The position numbers and the translations under genes were made by a program. The notes beneath the pieces are model-generated. The model saw only the letters and a list, made by a program, of their open reading frames with translations, made no database searches and was not told the origin of the DNA. This document shows positions 41,837 through 49,487 of a DNA stretch of 64,000 bases, in pieces (the stretch's first letter is position 1; each line of letters begins with the position of its first letter). The DNA comes from Pseudochelatococcus lubricantis. Lineage in GTDB: Bacteria; Pseudomonadota; Alphaproteobacteria; Rhizobiales; Beijerinckiaceae. The stretch lies in NCBI RefSeq assembly GCF_042432495.1, contig NZ_JBHLXC010000006.1, forward strand, positions 1 through 64,000, read 5' to 3'.

Positions 41837-43168
41837 TCAGGGCGGTCGGCGATCGGCGCCCGCGCTTTCGGCCGGATCGCGCGAGCGGAGGGCCGTGATG
41901 ACCGGCACCAGTACCGCAGCGACAATGCCCGCGGCGAAACCGTTGTTGTAGAGGTTCAGCCCGCCGTGAAGGACGCCCACCGTCAGCGCCGTCGACGAGT
42001 GAAGGAAACCCGCGACGATACCCCAGCGCCAGCCATACCGGCCGGCAATCGGCGCGAGCGTGGTGCCGAACAATGCCGCGAGCAGGATCGACGGGTCGTT
42101 CGCGTTCCACGGCTTGGCGATCGACGCCAGGAAAACGCCGGCCATGATCGGCCAGATGTTCAGGCAGTGCTTTCCGAAGGCGGAAAAGCCGACGATACAG
42201 AAAATCGCCGCGATGGTCGGGCCGTTCAGAGCGCCGCCGACGAGCACGATATACGCCGCGGACATCAGGCCGGTCATGCCCATATTGACGAACGTCGGCC
42301 CGATGCCGACGCGGGCGATGAAATCGGTCGGCGACTGGCCGGAAAGCCTGAGCAGGGCGCCGAGCTTCCCGAAGGATTGCCTGTCGATAAAGTATCCGAA
42401 GGCGATCATCGAGGCGAAGACGAGCGCGAGGAAAGCGCCCAGGATGCGGTTGTTGCCCGTTGTCCAGATCATGACTGGCTCGGGGACGAAGCCGTATGAC
42501 TTGTACACTGCCACGACCACCGTGCCGATGACGCCCGCCACAAAGCCGACATTATAGAGCGAAAAGCCCATATGAGCATTGAAAAGCTGCGCTGCAACGG
42601 CCGGCAGGACGAAGCCCATCAGCAGGGAGGTTGCGATGCCGAGCGGAATACTTGCTGTCAGCGAAAGGGACGAGCTGAAAACGATCTCGGAAAAGACGGG
42701 GGCCAACGCCGCGCCGAAGAACGCGGTGTTGATATGCTTCGAGAAAGGTTCTTTCCTGAACCTCGCATAAAGATAAACTCCCGCGACGACGAGCCAGACG
42801 TTCAGCAGGTTCTTGCCGAAGAGCGCGAAGCCGAGCACCAGAAACAGGCAGGCGACGGACGCGCCGCCGATGTTCGCGTCACAAAGCCGGTAGACGAAAC
42901 TCACGAGCAGCGTCAGCAGGCCCGCGTTGACGAACGCCGCCCCCATGCCGCCCACGCCGATATAATCGGTGATCAACGTATCCCGCGCCGTCACGATCCT
43001 GATGAGACCATCAAATATCTCGGCAGGCCCCGATACGGCAAAGCCGAACAGGATGAAGGCGAGCGCGTAGGCACGGACAATGGCGAGCATCTGGCCGTCC
43101 GAAAGCCGGAGCGCGGCATCGGTTTGCGACCCCGGCTCCATGTCGCCGCCTGTTTGCCTCGCATTCAT
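41837..43168 (-). CDS. DUF1576-type multi-pass membrane protein with internal duplication
   Basis: The 443-residue protein has about 10-12 hydrophobic segments and no soluble domain. Two halves are clearly homologous: residues 67-157 align with 281-374, for example FGKNLLNVWLVVAGVYL (117-133) with FGKHCLNIWPIMAGVFL (331-347), and GGMGAAFVNAGLLTLL with VGIGPTFVNMGMTGLM. Such inverted or tandem duplications are typical of transporters. I believe it belongs to the DUF1576 family, which has no established function to my knowledge. The ATG at 43168 follows AGGGGCAACC; a GTG at 43207 is an alternative. The 57 bp upstream separate it from a TM2 gene in the same direction. Confidence 0.75.
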   Translation of the reverse strand: MNARQTGGDMEPGSQTDAALRLSDGQMLAIVRAYALAFILFGFAVSGPAEIFDGLIRIVTARDTLITDYIGVGGMGAAFVNAGLLTLLVSFVYRLCDANIGGASVACLFLVLGFALFGKNLLNVWLVVAGVYLYARFRKEPFSKHINTAFFGAALAPVFSEIVFSSSLSLTASIPLGIATSLLMGFVLPAVAAQLFNAHMGFSLYNVGFVAGVIGTVVVAVYKSYGFVPEPVMIWTTGNNRILGAFLALVFASMIAFGYFIDRQSFGKLGALLRLSGQSPTDFIARVGIGPTFVNMGMTGLMSAAYIVLVGGALNGPTIAAIFCIVGFSAFGKHCLNIWPIMAGVFLASIAKPWNANDPSILLAALFGTTLAPIAGRYGWRWGIVAGFLHSSTALTVGVLHGGLNLYNNGFAAGIVAAVLVPVITALRSRDPAESAGADRRPP

Positions 43169-43225
43169 GATCGGTTGCCCCTGGAATGCTGTCACGATCC
43201 CCTCCACGCCGGCCTGACGTCCGAT

Positions 43226-43531
43226 CTACTGCGATGCGGTCAGGCTCCCGCCATGCGCCGCAGCCTGCCGGGTGTATTTCTGGCGCAACTGCTCCCGCTT
43301 CTCCCTTGCCATGCCGCTTATCAGAAAAACGTCGAAGAGCGTCCACAACAACCCGATGATGCAAATATTCAGGACGATCTGCAGGATCGCGCTTTTTGGG
43401 CGGCCGAGGTAAAACCTGTGCGCGGATAGCAAGCCGAGGAAGAACCACAGCAGGTAGGCGACGATGAGGTTCGGCCCCTCGTTTTGAACTTGCATTTCAA
43501 CGACGAGGCGGTCTTGCGGGCTGAGTGACAT
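43226..43531 (-). CDS. TM2-domain membrane protein
   Basis: The 101-residue protein has two membrane segments at about 20-40 and 50-70, with the TM2 pattern LIVAYLLWFFLGLLSAHRFYLG, then ILQIVLNICIIGLLWTLFDVFLI. The G-x-H-R-F-Y-L-G turn between helices is the family hallmark. The C-terminus is basic and soluble. The function of bacterial TM2 proteins is unknown. I use the ATG at 43531 (MSLSPQDR); an in-frame ATG at 43549 is possible. It lies just upstream of the DUF1576 gene and may be co-transcribed with it. Confidence 0.88.
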   Translation of the reverse strand: MSLSPQDRLVVEMQVQNEGPNLIVAYLLWFFLGLLSAHRFYLGRPKSAILQIVLNICIIGLLWTLFDVFLISGMAREKREQLRQKYTRQAAAHGGSLTASQ

Positions 43532-43698
43532 GAGATATTCCTGAACCATATGGAATCGTCCGCACAATAGCATGGCGGGCGCTCCCCGAGGGACCTTCTA
43601 CCCGAGAAACGTCGCCGGACGAGCGTTAAAACGCTGTTGAATGCAGCGGCTTTCCCCGGCATCGTGGCGCGTGCTTTTCAAACGTCGGTCAGCCTCTC

Positions 43699-43735
43699 GA
43701 CCATTTCTACGTTTCGCTGAAACGTAGCAATGGTC
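43699..43735. repeat. Intergenic palindromic repeat, copy C
   Basis: GACCATTTCTACGTTTC (43699-43715) pairs with GAAACGTAGCAATGGTC (43719-43735), 16 of 17 positions, around a 3-nt loop. It is the best-preserved member of the family seen at 2358 and 15803. It lies just after the 3' end of the leftward histidine-phosphatase-like gene and upstream of the TM2 gene. Confidence 0.7.
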
Positions 43736-43747
43736 TATCGCTTCGCT

Positions 43748-44314
43748 TCAGAGAAGCGCGAGCGGTAACGCCCGCAGCGTCCATCGGCGGCCGTCGTGCC
43801 GCAGGTCGGTGACCGACAACGGCCCGGCGTCGAGCCGCCAGAAGCAGGCGGCCGGCGCGCCGAGTGCATGCAGCGCCGCCGCGCGGGCCACTGCCGGATG
43901 GGTGACGGCGATGACACTCCCCCCCGTGCAGGCCGCATCCAGCCACGCGCCGACACGGCGGATCAGGGCCGAGACCGATTCGCCGCCGTGGGGGGCGTCG
44001 TCCGGATCGCCGAGCCAGGCGGCCACCGCCGCCGGTGTCTCGGCCGCGATCCCGGCGATGCTGCGGCCGCGCCAGAGCCCGAAGTCGCAGTCGTCGAGCC
44101 CGGCAATCGCCTCGGCGTCGAGCCCGAGCGCGGCCGCGGTCTGCCTGGTGCGCCGCTCCTGGCCGGACAGCGCACGATCGGCGCGCGGCAGGCGCCCGGC
44201 GAGTGTTGCTGCAAGGGTTTCCGCTGCCGTTTCCAGCTCCTCGTCCATGGGGAAACGGCCAGCGCGTGTCGCGGCTGTGGCGGCGTGGCAGAGCAGGGTG
44301 AGGCGTGTGGTCAT
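43748..44314 (-). CDS. Histidine-phosphatase-superfamily protein with altered RHG motif, cobalt-locus type
   Basis: The 188-residue protein has the phosphoglycerate-mutase-like pattern. The N-terminal strand motif reads LLCHAATAATRAG, with Cys-His-Ala where Arg-His-Gly is canonical, so His10 is kept but the phosphate-binding arginine is replaced. RRTRQTAAALGLDAE, DFGLWRGRSIAG and VIAVTHPAVARA supply the other active-site parts. The gene is divergent from cbtB across the cobalamin riboswitch, so it is probably tied to cobalt/cobalamin metabolism (compare CobC phosphatases). The ATG at 44314 starts the homology; the frame is open to 44404, but that stretch overlaps the riboswitch region. Whether it is an active phosphatase is uncertain. 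Confidence 0.8.
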   Translation of the reverse strand: MTTRLTLLCHAATAATRAGRFPMDEELETAAETLAATLAGRLPRADRALSGQERRTRQTAAALGLDAEAIAGLDDCDFGLWRGRSIAGIAAETPAAVAAWLGDPDDAPHGGESVSALIRRVGAWLDAACTGGSVIAVTHPAVARAAALHALGAPAACFWRLDAGPLSVTDLRHDGRRWTLRALPLALL

Positions 44315-44379
44315 GGTCCGGCATTCCGAGGCAGGCGCACCGCCCGGTTTCATATACATCAGGCGGGCGCGGGTTTCGT

Positions 44380-44540
44380 TGACTTGAGCATGAGGGAAGG
44401 TCATTATCCGGTATCGCTGGGAACGGGAAGTCGGTGGAAATCCGGCATGGTCGCGCCACTGTGACCGGCCGCGCGTATTGCGCGACCGGAAGTCAGACCC
44501 CGTTCCGGCATGATCTGAACCCGATCGGGACGCGCCATCC
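44380..44540 (+). ncRNA. Cobalamin riboswitch upstream of cbtBA
   Basis: The leader contains the conserved cobalamin-riboswitch elements in order: GGGAACGGGAAGTCGGTG and GAAATCCGGC, the B12-box-like CGCGCCACTGT at 44452-44462, a GC-rich hairpin (GGCCGCGCG...CGCGACC), and GGAAGTCAGACCCCG near 44488-44502. The cbtB start follows at 44554 with GAGGAG before it. Binding of adenosylcobalamin would lower expression of the cobalt uptake genes. Borders are approximate. Confidence 0.85.
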
Positions 44541-44553
44541 CAGAGGAGCTACG

Positions 44554-44763
44554 ATGACCGATTTTACACATTTTCCGTCCGCCAAACCGGCGGTGATTCC
44601 CGTCAGCGAAATTCTGCCCTGGGCGGTCTTTGCCGGCCTGCTGTCGCTGCTGGCCATCTATTTCATCGGCGCGGAGCAGGGCGCGGTGGCGCTGTTCCAG
44701 GGCGAGTTCATCCACGAGTTTGTGCATGACGGCCGACACCTCCTCGGCTTTCCCTGCCACTGA
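44554..44763 (+). CDS. cbtB: CbtB, small cobalt transporter subunit
   Basis: This 69-residue protein has a single membrane helix (about 22-41) and the hallmark C-terminal metal-binding tail HEFVHDGRHLLGFPCH with four histidines and a cysteine. CbtB proteins are found with CbtA in cobalamin-riboswitch-controlled loci and are believed to take part in Co2+ uptake across the inner membrane. The ATG at 44554 is preceded by AGAGGAG. It lies directly after the riboswitch and 17 bp before cbtA. Confidence 0.93.
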   Translation: MTDFTHFPSAKPAVIPVSEILPWAVFAGLLSLLAIYFIGAEQGAVALFQGEFIHEFVHDGRHLLGFPCH

Positions 44764-44780
44764 CGCCCGGAGTCGACATC

Positions 44781-45509
44781 ATGGTCAGAACCCTGCTGGT
44801 GCGGGGCATGCTCGTCGGTCTTCTGGCGGGTGTGCTTGGTTTCGTTTTCGCGTATCTCGTCGGCGAGCCGCCGGTGGACGCGGCCATCGCCATTGAGGAG
44901 AGCGCGGCCGCCGCCGCCGGCGGAGCGTCCGGCGACGAGCCGGAGGTCGTCAGCCGGCTGGTGCAAAGCACACTCGGCCTGTTGACGGCGCTTGCGGTGT
45001 TCGGCGCCGCGCTCGGCGGCATTTTCGGGCTGGCCTTCGCCTATGCGCAGGGCAGGCTCGGACGGATCGGTCCGCGCGGCACGGCGGCCTTCCTCGCCGT
45101 TGCCGGCTTCATCTCCCTCGTGCTGGTTCCCCAGATCAAATATCCGGCAAACCCGCCGGCCGTGGGCAGCCCGGACACCATCGACATCCGCACCGGGCTC
45201 TACTTCACACTCATCCTGCTGTCGGTCGTCGCCGCTCTCGCTGCTCTCGCCATCGGCCGCCGCCTCGTGGCGCAGTACGGCACGTGGAACGCCGCGCTCA
45301 TCGGCGGCGGCGTTTATGTGGTGGCCATGGCCCTGGCGATGTTCGTCATGCCGACCATCAACGAGGTGCCGGCCGAATTCGCGCCCGCCGTGCTGTGGGA
45401 TTTCCGCGTCGCCACCATCGGCCTGCAGGTGGTGCTGTGGACGACGCTGGGTGTCGCCTTTGGCCTTCTGTCCAGCCGGCAGACGTCCGCAGCGAGCCGC
45501 AGCGGATGA
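44781..45509 (+). CDS. cbtA: CbtA, cobalt transporter membrane subunit
   Basis: The 242-residue protein has about six membrane segments, starting VRTLLVRGMLVGLLAGVLGFVFAYLVGEP, which is the CbtA N-terminus. Conserved features include FLAVAGFISLVLVPQIKYPANPPAVG between helices and the final VVLWTTLGVAFGLLSS. It is predicted to form the cobalt channel with CbtB. It shares the riboswitch leader of cbtB, so is presumably made when cobalamin is scarce. Its stop overlaps the next gene by ATGA. Confidence 0.92.
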   Translation: MVRTLLVRGMLVGLLAGVLGFVFAYLVGEPPVDAAIAIEESAAAAAGGASGDEPEVVSRLVQSTLGLLTALAVFGAALGGIFGLAFAYAQGRLGRIGPRGTAAFLAVAGFISLVLVPQIKYPANPPAVGSPDTIDIRTGLYFTLILLSVVAALAALAIGRRLVAQYGTWNAALIGGGVYVVAMALAMFVMPTINEVPAEFAPAVLWDFRVATIGLQVVLWTTLGVAFGLLSSRQTSAASRSG

Positions 45510-46171
45510 AAGCCGGCGCCGCTGCAAACCGCATGGCGGCGCGGCGGCTCCGGCCGTGTCGCCGTCTGGCTGTGGCGCTTCTGGCTGCGTGGCTTCCGCT
45601 CCTCGCTGCCGCCCCGCCCGCGCTGGCGCACCGCAGGACCGCCGGGCCGACCGATGGAATCGCCATCGCTGGCATTTCCCATGGCGAGATGGCCATCCTC
45701 GATGCCCATCGTCGCGCTATCGTCGCCCGGGCGGCACGCAAGCCGCTGGCCGACGAGACGTTCTGGCGCGTGCTGAACTACGCCCGGATCCAGCATGCGT
45801 TCTGCCTGTGGGGGCTGGCGCCGGGCAGCGTCGCCGACGAGGAGAGCCCGTTCAACGAATGCTCGCACGCCTATCTCGCCGCGGCCAAGGATCTTCTGGT
45901 CCGCATGCGGGCCATGCCCGACATGGATGCCGCGACTCGCGCCCTGGGCGAGCGGGTCGATCGAGACCTGCTGCTTGCCGGCGCCCTTGAGGTATGCTCC
46001 TACAGCGCCGATACCTTCAACACTGCGGATGTGATCCGCCCGCGGTGGGCGCAGATGACCGTGCACCCGCCGACACTGATGGCGTTCGGCGGGCTCGCGG
46101 CCGCAGGTGTGGGGATGACAGCGGCGATGACATGGCGCCGGCGGTTTCGCTGGCGTAGCCTAGAGGGTTGA
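45506..46171 (+). CDS. Exported or membrane-anchored protein of the cbt locus, function unknown
   Basis: The 221-residue protein has an N-terminal signal sequence with a twin-arginine-rich start (hydrophobic core about 21-39, probable cleavage after ALA near 41) and a C-terminal membrane helix (about 189-207) followed by a basic tail. It carries scattered histidines and four or five cysteines (HAFCLWG, FNECSHAY, EVCSYSAD) that could bind metal or form disulfides. Translation is coupled to cbtA by ATGA overlap, so it probably helps cobalt uptake. No known domain was recognised. The last 155 bp overlap the convergent galE frame. Confidence 0.7.
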   Translation: MKAGAAANRMAARRLRPCRRLAVALLAAWLPLLAAAPPALAHRRTAGPTDGIAIAGISHGEMAILDAHRRAIVARAARKPLADETFWRVLNYARIQHAFCLWGLAPGSVADEESPFNECSHAYLAAAKDLLVRMRAMPDMDAATRALGERVDRDLLLAGALEVCSYSADTFNTADVIRPRWAQMTVHPPTLMAFGGLAAAGVGMTAAMTWRRRFRWRSLEG

Positions 46172-47171
46172 GGCTCTGCCAGCGCCATGCATCCGCGCAC
46201 ATCCTGTCGATGTCGCGCTCGGCCTTCCAGCCCAGCAGGCGGTTGGCGAAAGCGGGATCGGCGTAGCATTCAGCGACGTCCCCTTGCCGCCGCGCCACGA
46301 AGCGAAGCGGAATGTGCCTGTTGCTCGCGCGCTCGAAAGCATGCACGACTTCCAGCACGCTGAGGCCATACCCCGTGCCCAGATTCGCGGCGATGAAACG
46401 GCCCGTCGTCGCGAGATGCTCCAGCGCGGCAACATGCCCTTCTGCCAGATCCATGACGTGGATATAGTCGCGCACGCCGGTGCCGTCCCGGGTCGGATAG
46501 TCGGTGCCGAATACGTTCAGCTCATTCCGGTTTCCAACGGCCACCTGCGCGATGTAGGGGAGCAGATTGCCGGGCACACCACGAGGATCCTCGCCGATCA
46601 GGCCGCTTTCGTGGGCGCCTATCGGGTTGAAGTACCGTAGCAGGGCGATCCGCCAGCCCGGTTCGGCATGTGCGAGATCGGTGAGAATGTCCTCCGCGGC
46701 GACCTTCGTTCGCCCATAGGGGTTCGCGGGCCTGCGCGGAAAGTCTTCGCGTATCGGCACGGTCGCGGCTTCGCCGTAAACCGTCGCGGAGGATGAAAAC
46801 ACCAGCGTGCGCACGTTGGCGCGGCGCATCGCGGCGAGCAGGGCGAGGGTGCCGGCCACGTTCACGTCATAATACTGCAGGGGCTGCGCTACGGAGTCGC
46901 CCACGGCCTTCAAGGCGGCAAGGTGGATGACCGCGGCGAATGTGTTGTGTGCGAAGGCCGTGTCCAGCTGCCTCGCGTCGCGGATGTCGGCATGGATGAA
47001 CAGGGGCCGCAGACCGGCTAGCCGTTCCAGCCGCTCGATCACGGCGCTGCTGGAATTGGTCAGGTTGTCGTAGATGACGGGCCTCAACCCCGCCCGCACC
47101 AGTGCTTCGCAGATGTGAGCGCCGATGAAGCCGGCACCGCCTGTCACAAGAATGTTCGACATCGTTGACAT
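46017..47171 (-). CDS. galE: UDP-glucose 4-epimerase, with C-terminal extension
   Basis: The protein is 384 residues from the ATG at 47171, which has GGAGA about 9 nt upstream. The Rossmann motif GGAGFIGAHI, the SSSATVYG active-site serine, and Tyr and Lys of YGRTK are intact, and NPIGAHESGLIGEDP is the GalE substrate loop. It interconverts UDP-glucose and UDP-galactose, which fits galactose supply for the polysaccharide genes to the right. Normal GalE ends around WRWQSLNPLGY (about residue 338). Here the frame continues about 45 residues as low-complexity Ser/Pro/Arg sequence, overlapping the end of the convergent cbt-locus gene by 155 bp. Confidence 0.92.
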   Translation of the reverse strand: MSTMSNILVTGGAGFIGAHICEALVRAGLRPVIYDNLTNSSSAVIERLERLAGLRPLFIHADIRDARQLDTAFAHNTFAAVIHLAALKAVGDSVAQPLQYYDVNVAGTLALLAAMRRANVRTLVFSSSATVYGEAATVPIREDFPRRPANPYGRTKVAAEDILTDLAHAEPGWRIALLRYFNPIGAHESGLIGEDPRGVPGNLLPYIAQVAVGNRNELNVFGTDYPTRDGTGVRDYIHVMDLAEGHVAALEHLATTGRFIAANLGTGYGLSVLEVVHAFERASNRHIPLRFVARRQGDVAECYADPAFANRLLGWKAERDIDRMCADAWRWQSLNPLGYASETAGAMSSPLSSPHLRPRARRTPSVSAGARSSAPTAGGSHPQC

Positions 47172-47446
47172 GCCATATTTCTCCATAAGCACTCCGGAGA
47201 ACGGGCCGAACAGAGGGAGGGGGGCTCGCGGACGCCCGGGAGCCCCGCAATACGGAATGGCCTGCCGGATAGCCGGCAGTTCCGCCGTCGCCAGGCTTCC
47301 GGTGCATCAGGCTGTATTTATGGTGCAATGATGGTTATATCGAAATATTGAATAACCAGAAATAAGCGCGAATTTTATTATTGAAATGCAACTTTAACGA
47401 GAATATCGGATTTGAAATACATGCTTCGCAGCAACGATGCGTCTTT

Positions 47447-47968
47447 TCAGATAAGCAGCTGCCCTCTGGCCCGCAAAACCCACATTGCAGCTTCAAAACG
47501 GTTGCGGACGTTTAGTTTTCGCAATATAGACTTGACGTGGCATTTGACAGTCGGTTCTGCTATATCGAGTTCTCTTGCGATATACTTGTTTGACTGTCCT
47601 TCGGACAAAAGTTCCAGAACGGCAATCTCGCGTGGAGAAAGCAGGGACCGCGTATCGACATTTTCGTGCGAAATGCCGCTTTCCCTGAGGATTTTTTGCA
47701 GCTCCGCGTCGCTATGGGCGTCGTGGCTTGTGTCTCCTGCCGGCGCATGCGCGGAAATATGCTGTATCAATAGTTTGTCGTTCAAAGTATTGATAGTCGA
47801 ATATTCCTCTTCGTTTCTTGCCTGTGTTGCTTCTTTTGTATCGGAGGTTGCCTCCGAAGACATTGCGATGACAACCAGCCCGGAGTTTTCTTCCTCCTTC
47901 GGCGAATGGAAGCCCATCTGCAACAGCCCCGCATTCTCCGGAACTGAAGTTGCACCTGAGAGTTTCAT
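47447..47968 (-). CDS. LuxR-type regulator with C-terminal helix-turn-helix
   Basis: The 173-residue protein ends in a clear LuxR DNA-binding domain at about residues 108-170: LLSPREIAVLELLSEGQSNKYIARELDI, then EPTVKCHVKSILRKLNVRNRFEAAMWV. The N-terminal 105 residues contain no recognisable receiver or ligand domain and look acidic and flexible. They could be the remains of a receiver domain. Its base composition is much lower in G+C than the neighbours, as is the DNA around it, which suggests separate acquisition. It stands between galE and the polysaccharide genes, so control of polysaccharide production is the likely role. Start uncertain; an in-frame ATG at 47917 is another option. Confidence 0.8.
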   Translation of the reverse strand: MKLSGATSVPENAGLLQMGFHSPKEEENSGLVVIAMSSEATSDTKEATQARNEEEYSTINTLNDKLLIQHISAHAPAGDTSHDAHSDAELQKILRESGISHENVDTRSLLSPREIAVLELLSEGQSNKYIARELDIAEPTVKCHVKSILRKLNVRNRFEAAMWVLRARGQLLI

Positions 47969-48791
47969 TTATGCACCTCACACGTATTTTCACACGCGAT
48001 GGGTCTTATTGTCAGACGGAGTTGTGCTCGACACGTCTGAAGCGATCAGCTATCCCCCTCAGATCACGTCATTTGCGGCTACTAGGAGGATGACATTGCA
48101 TCCTATTTACAGAACAGGATGCATGTCAAACATTTTCATGCAAATAATGATCAATCGCTTTACCAAGCTTTATTGTATGTAAATTTTTTAACATAAAAAG
48201 AAAAAAATTGAGCATGAACGATATATCGAAAAATAAATAAATATATATTTGTAAATTTCAAATTCATAATTTAATATTTATGTAATTTTTAATTAATTTA
48301 ATATTTTTATACTTATTTACATAATAAATTTTATAAATATAATTTATTATTTATAATGTTATATTATAATTTCTTAGTGAGTTCTTGATTAAATTCATTA
48401 ATTAAACACGAAACGAAATATGGCTGTTTGCGGTTTCCGGAAGGTGTCAGTCTCTGGCAACGCCGCGCTTACTTTGAATCATGTCCGCAGTTCCGGTCTT
48501 TGGACGTTGTCGAATAAAGTTCTCTTGAAACCTGCCCGGTCAGGCCCAGACGGGGCGTCAGAAATGCCATAGAACTTATCGGTTGGTGAAGCAAGACGTT
48601 CATCTATACCTCTTCAGGGTTAACCCTCCATGATAGTTGAACCACAACCGGCTATTTCAGTATCAATGCGTGAGAGGCATTCTTTGCCGCGCCCACGGCG
48701 TGAGCAAAAGAATGACAGAGCTGTCAATCGGATAGCGGATCCCGCTTTGCCGAGCATGCTGGGCACGTTTGTGTGGCGTGAGGAGATGGCC
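47969..48791. other. 823-bp non-coding region with extreme A+T-rich core, upstream of exoY
   Basis: No convincing gene is present. The core is extreme: 48181-48360 has 17 G or C in 180 bases (about 9%), in a genome region otherwise near 65%. The right part, 48420-48790, returns to moderate G+C and should hold the exoY promoter and leader, including a perfect palindrome at 48616-48627. The region separates the divergent LuxR-type gene and exoY, and is a likely site for A+T-binding global regulators. Confidence 0.7.
48616..48627. promoter_or_regulatory. Palindrome AGGGTTAACCCT upstream of exoY
   Basis: AGGGTTAACCCT is a perfect 12-bp palindrome 164 bp before the preferred exoY start and 2 bp before an alternative ATG at 48630. 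It could be a regulator site; the nearby LuxR-type gene is one candidate. No second copy was seen in the window. Confidence 0.35.
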
Positions 48792-49487
48792 ATGGCTCAT
48801 CGCATCAACAAGATTCCCGGGAACGCGGATTATTCCATCTCGGTTGGCGACAAGCATCGAACGCGGGCGCTGGACAACTTTCGGGACGCGATAAAACGCG
48901 CCTTCGATCTTATCGGAAGTATCGCGCTGATTTTTCTGGCATTTCCATTGCTTTTCGTTGTCGGCCTGCTTGTGGCGACAGACGGAGGGCCGGTATTCTA
49001 TCGTCACTCCCGCGTGGGGCGCTGCGGCCGAATGTTCGGTTGTTGGAAGTTTCGTACCATGATCCTCGACGCGGAGGCCTGCCTGGGCGAATACTTGTCT
49101 TATCATCCGGAAGCTGCCCGGGAGTGGGAGCGCGAACAGAAACTGGCCTTCGATCCACGGATCACATCTGTCGGCCGGTTTCTGCGTCAGTCGAGCCTCG
49201 ATGAACTGCCGCAATTGTTCAATGTACTGTCCGGAGACATGAGCCTTGTCGGACCACGACCTGTCACGCAAGCTGAAATGAAGCATTACGGCCCGGTAGC
49301 GCCGCTTTACATGAGCGTACGCCCGGGTATAACCGGGTTGTGGCAGGTGAGCGGGCGCAACGACGTCGGCTATAACGAGCGGGTGGCGCTCGATAAGCAC
49401 TATATCCTGAACCACCATGTATTGCTCGATCTGTTCATCCTGTATCGCACCATCGGGGTCGTCGTATCGCGCCGGGGGGCCAGATAA
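48792..49487 (+). CDS. exoY: ExoY-type undecaprenyl-phosphate sugar transferase
   Basis: The protein is 231 residues from the ATG at 48792, which has AGGAG 6 nt upstream and matches the roughly 226-residue length of ExoY. The frame opens at 48630, but the extra 54 residues lack homology. It has one membrane segment (about 41-63) and the bacterial sugar-transferase motifs KFRTM (86-90), SSLDELPQLFNVL, SLVGPRP and RPGITGLWQVSGRNDV. It should transfer a hexose-1-phosphate (galactose or glucose) to undecaprenyl phosphate on the inner face of the membrane, the first step of repeat-unit assembly. Its stop overlaps the next gene (TAATG). Confidence 0.88.
   Translation: MAHRINKIPGNADYSISVGDKHRTRALDNFRDAIKRAFDLIGSIALIFLAFPLLFVVGLLVATDGGPVFYRHSRVGRCGRMFGCWKFRTMILDAEACLGEYLSYHPEAAREWEREQKLAFDPRITSVGRFLRQSSLDELPQLFNVLSGDMSLVGPRPVTQAEMKHYGPVAPLYMSVRPGITGLWQVSGRNDVGYNERVALDKHYILNHHVLLDLFILYRTIGVVVSRRGAR

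Noticed and set aside
47412..48182. 256-residue plus-strand frame opposite the LuxR-type gene
   Set aside because: It is antisense to a clear DNA-binding domain and ends in the A+T-rich tract; no homology seen.
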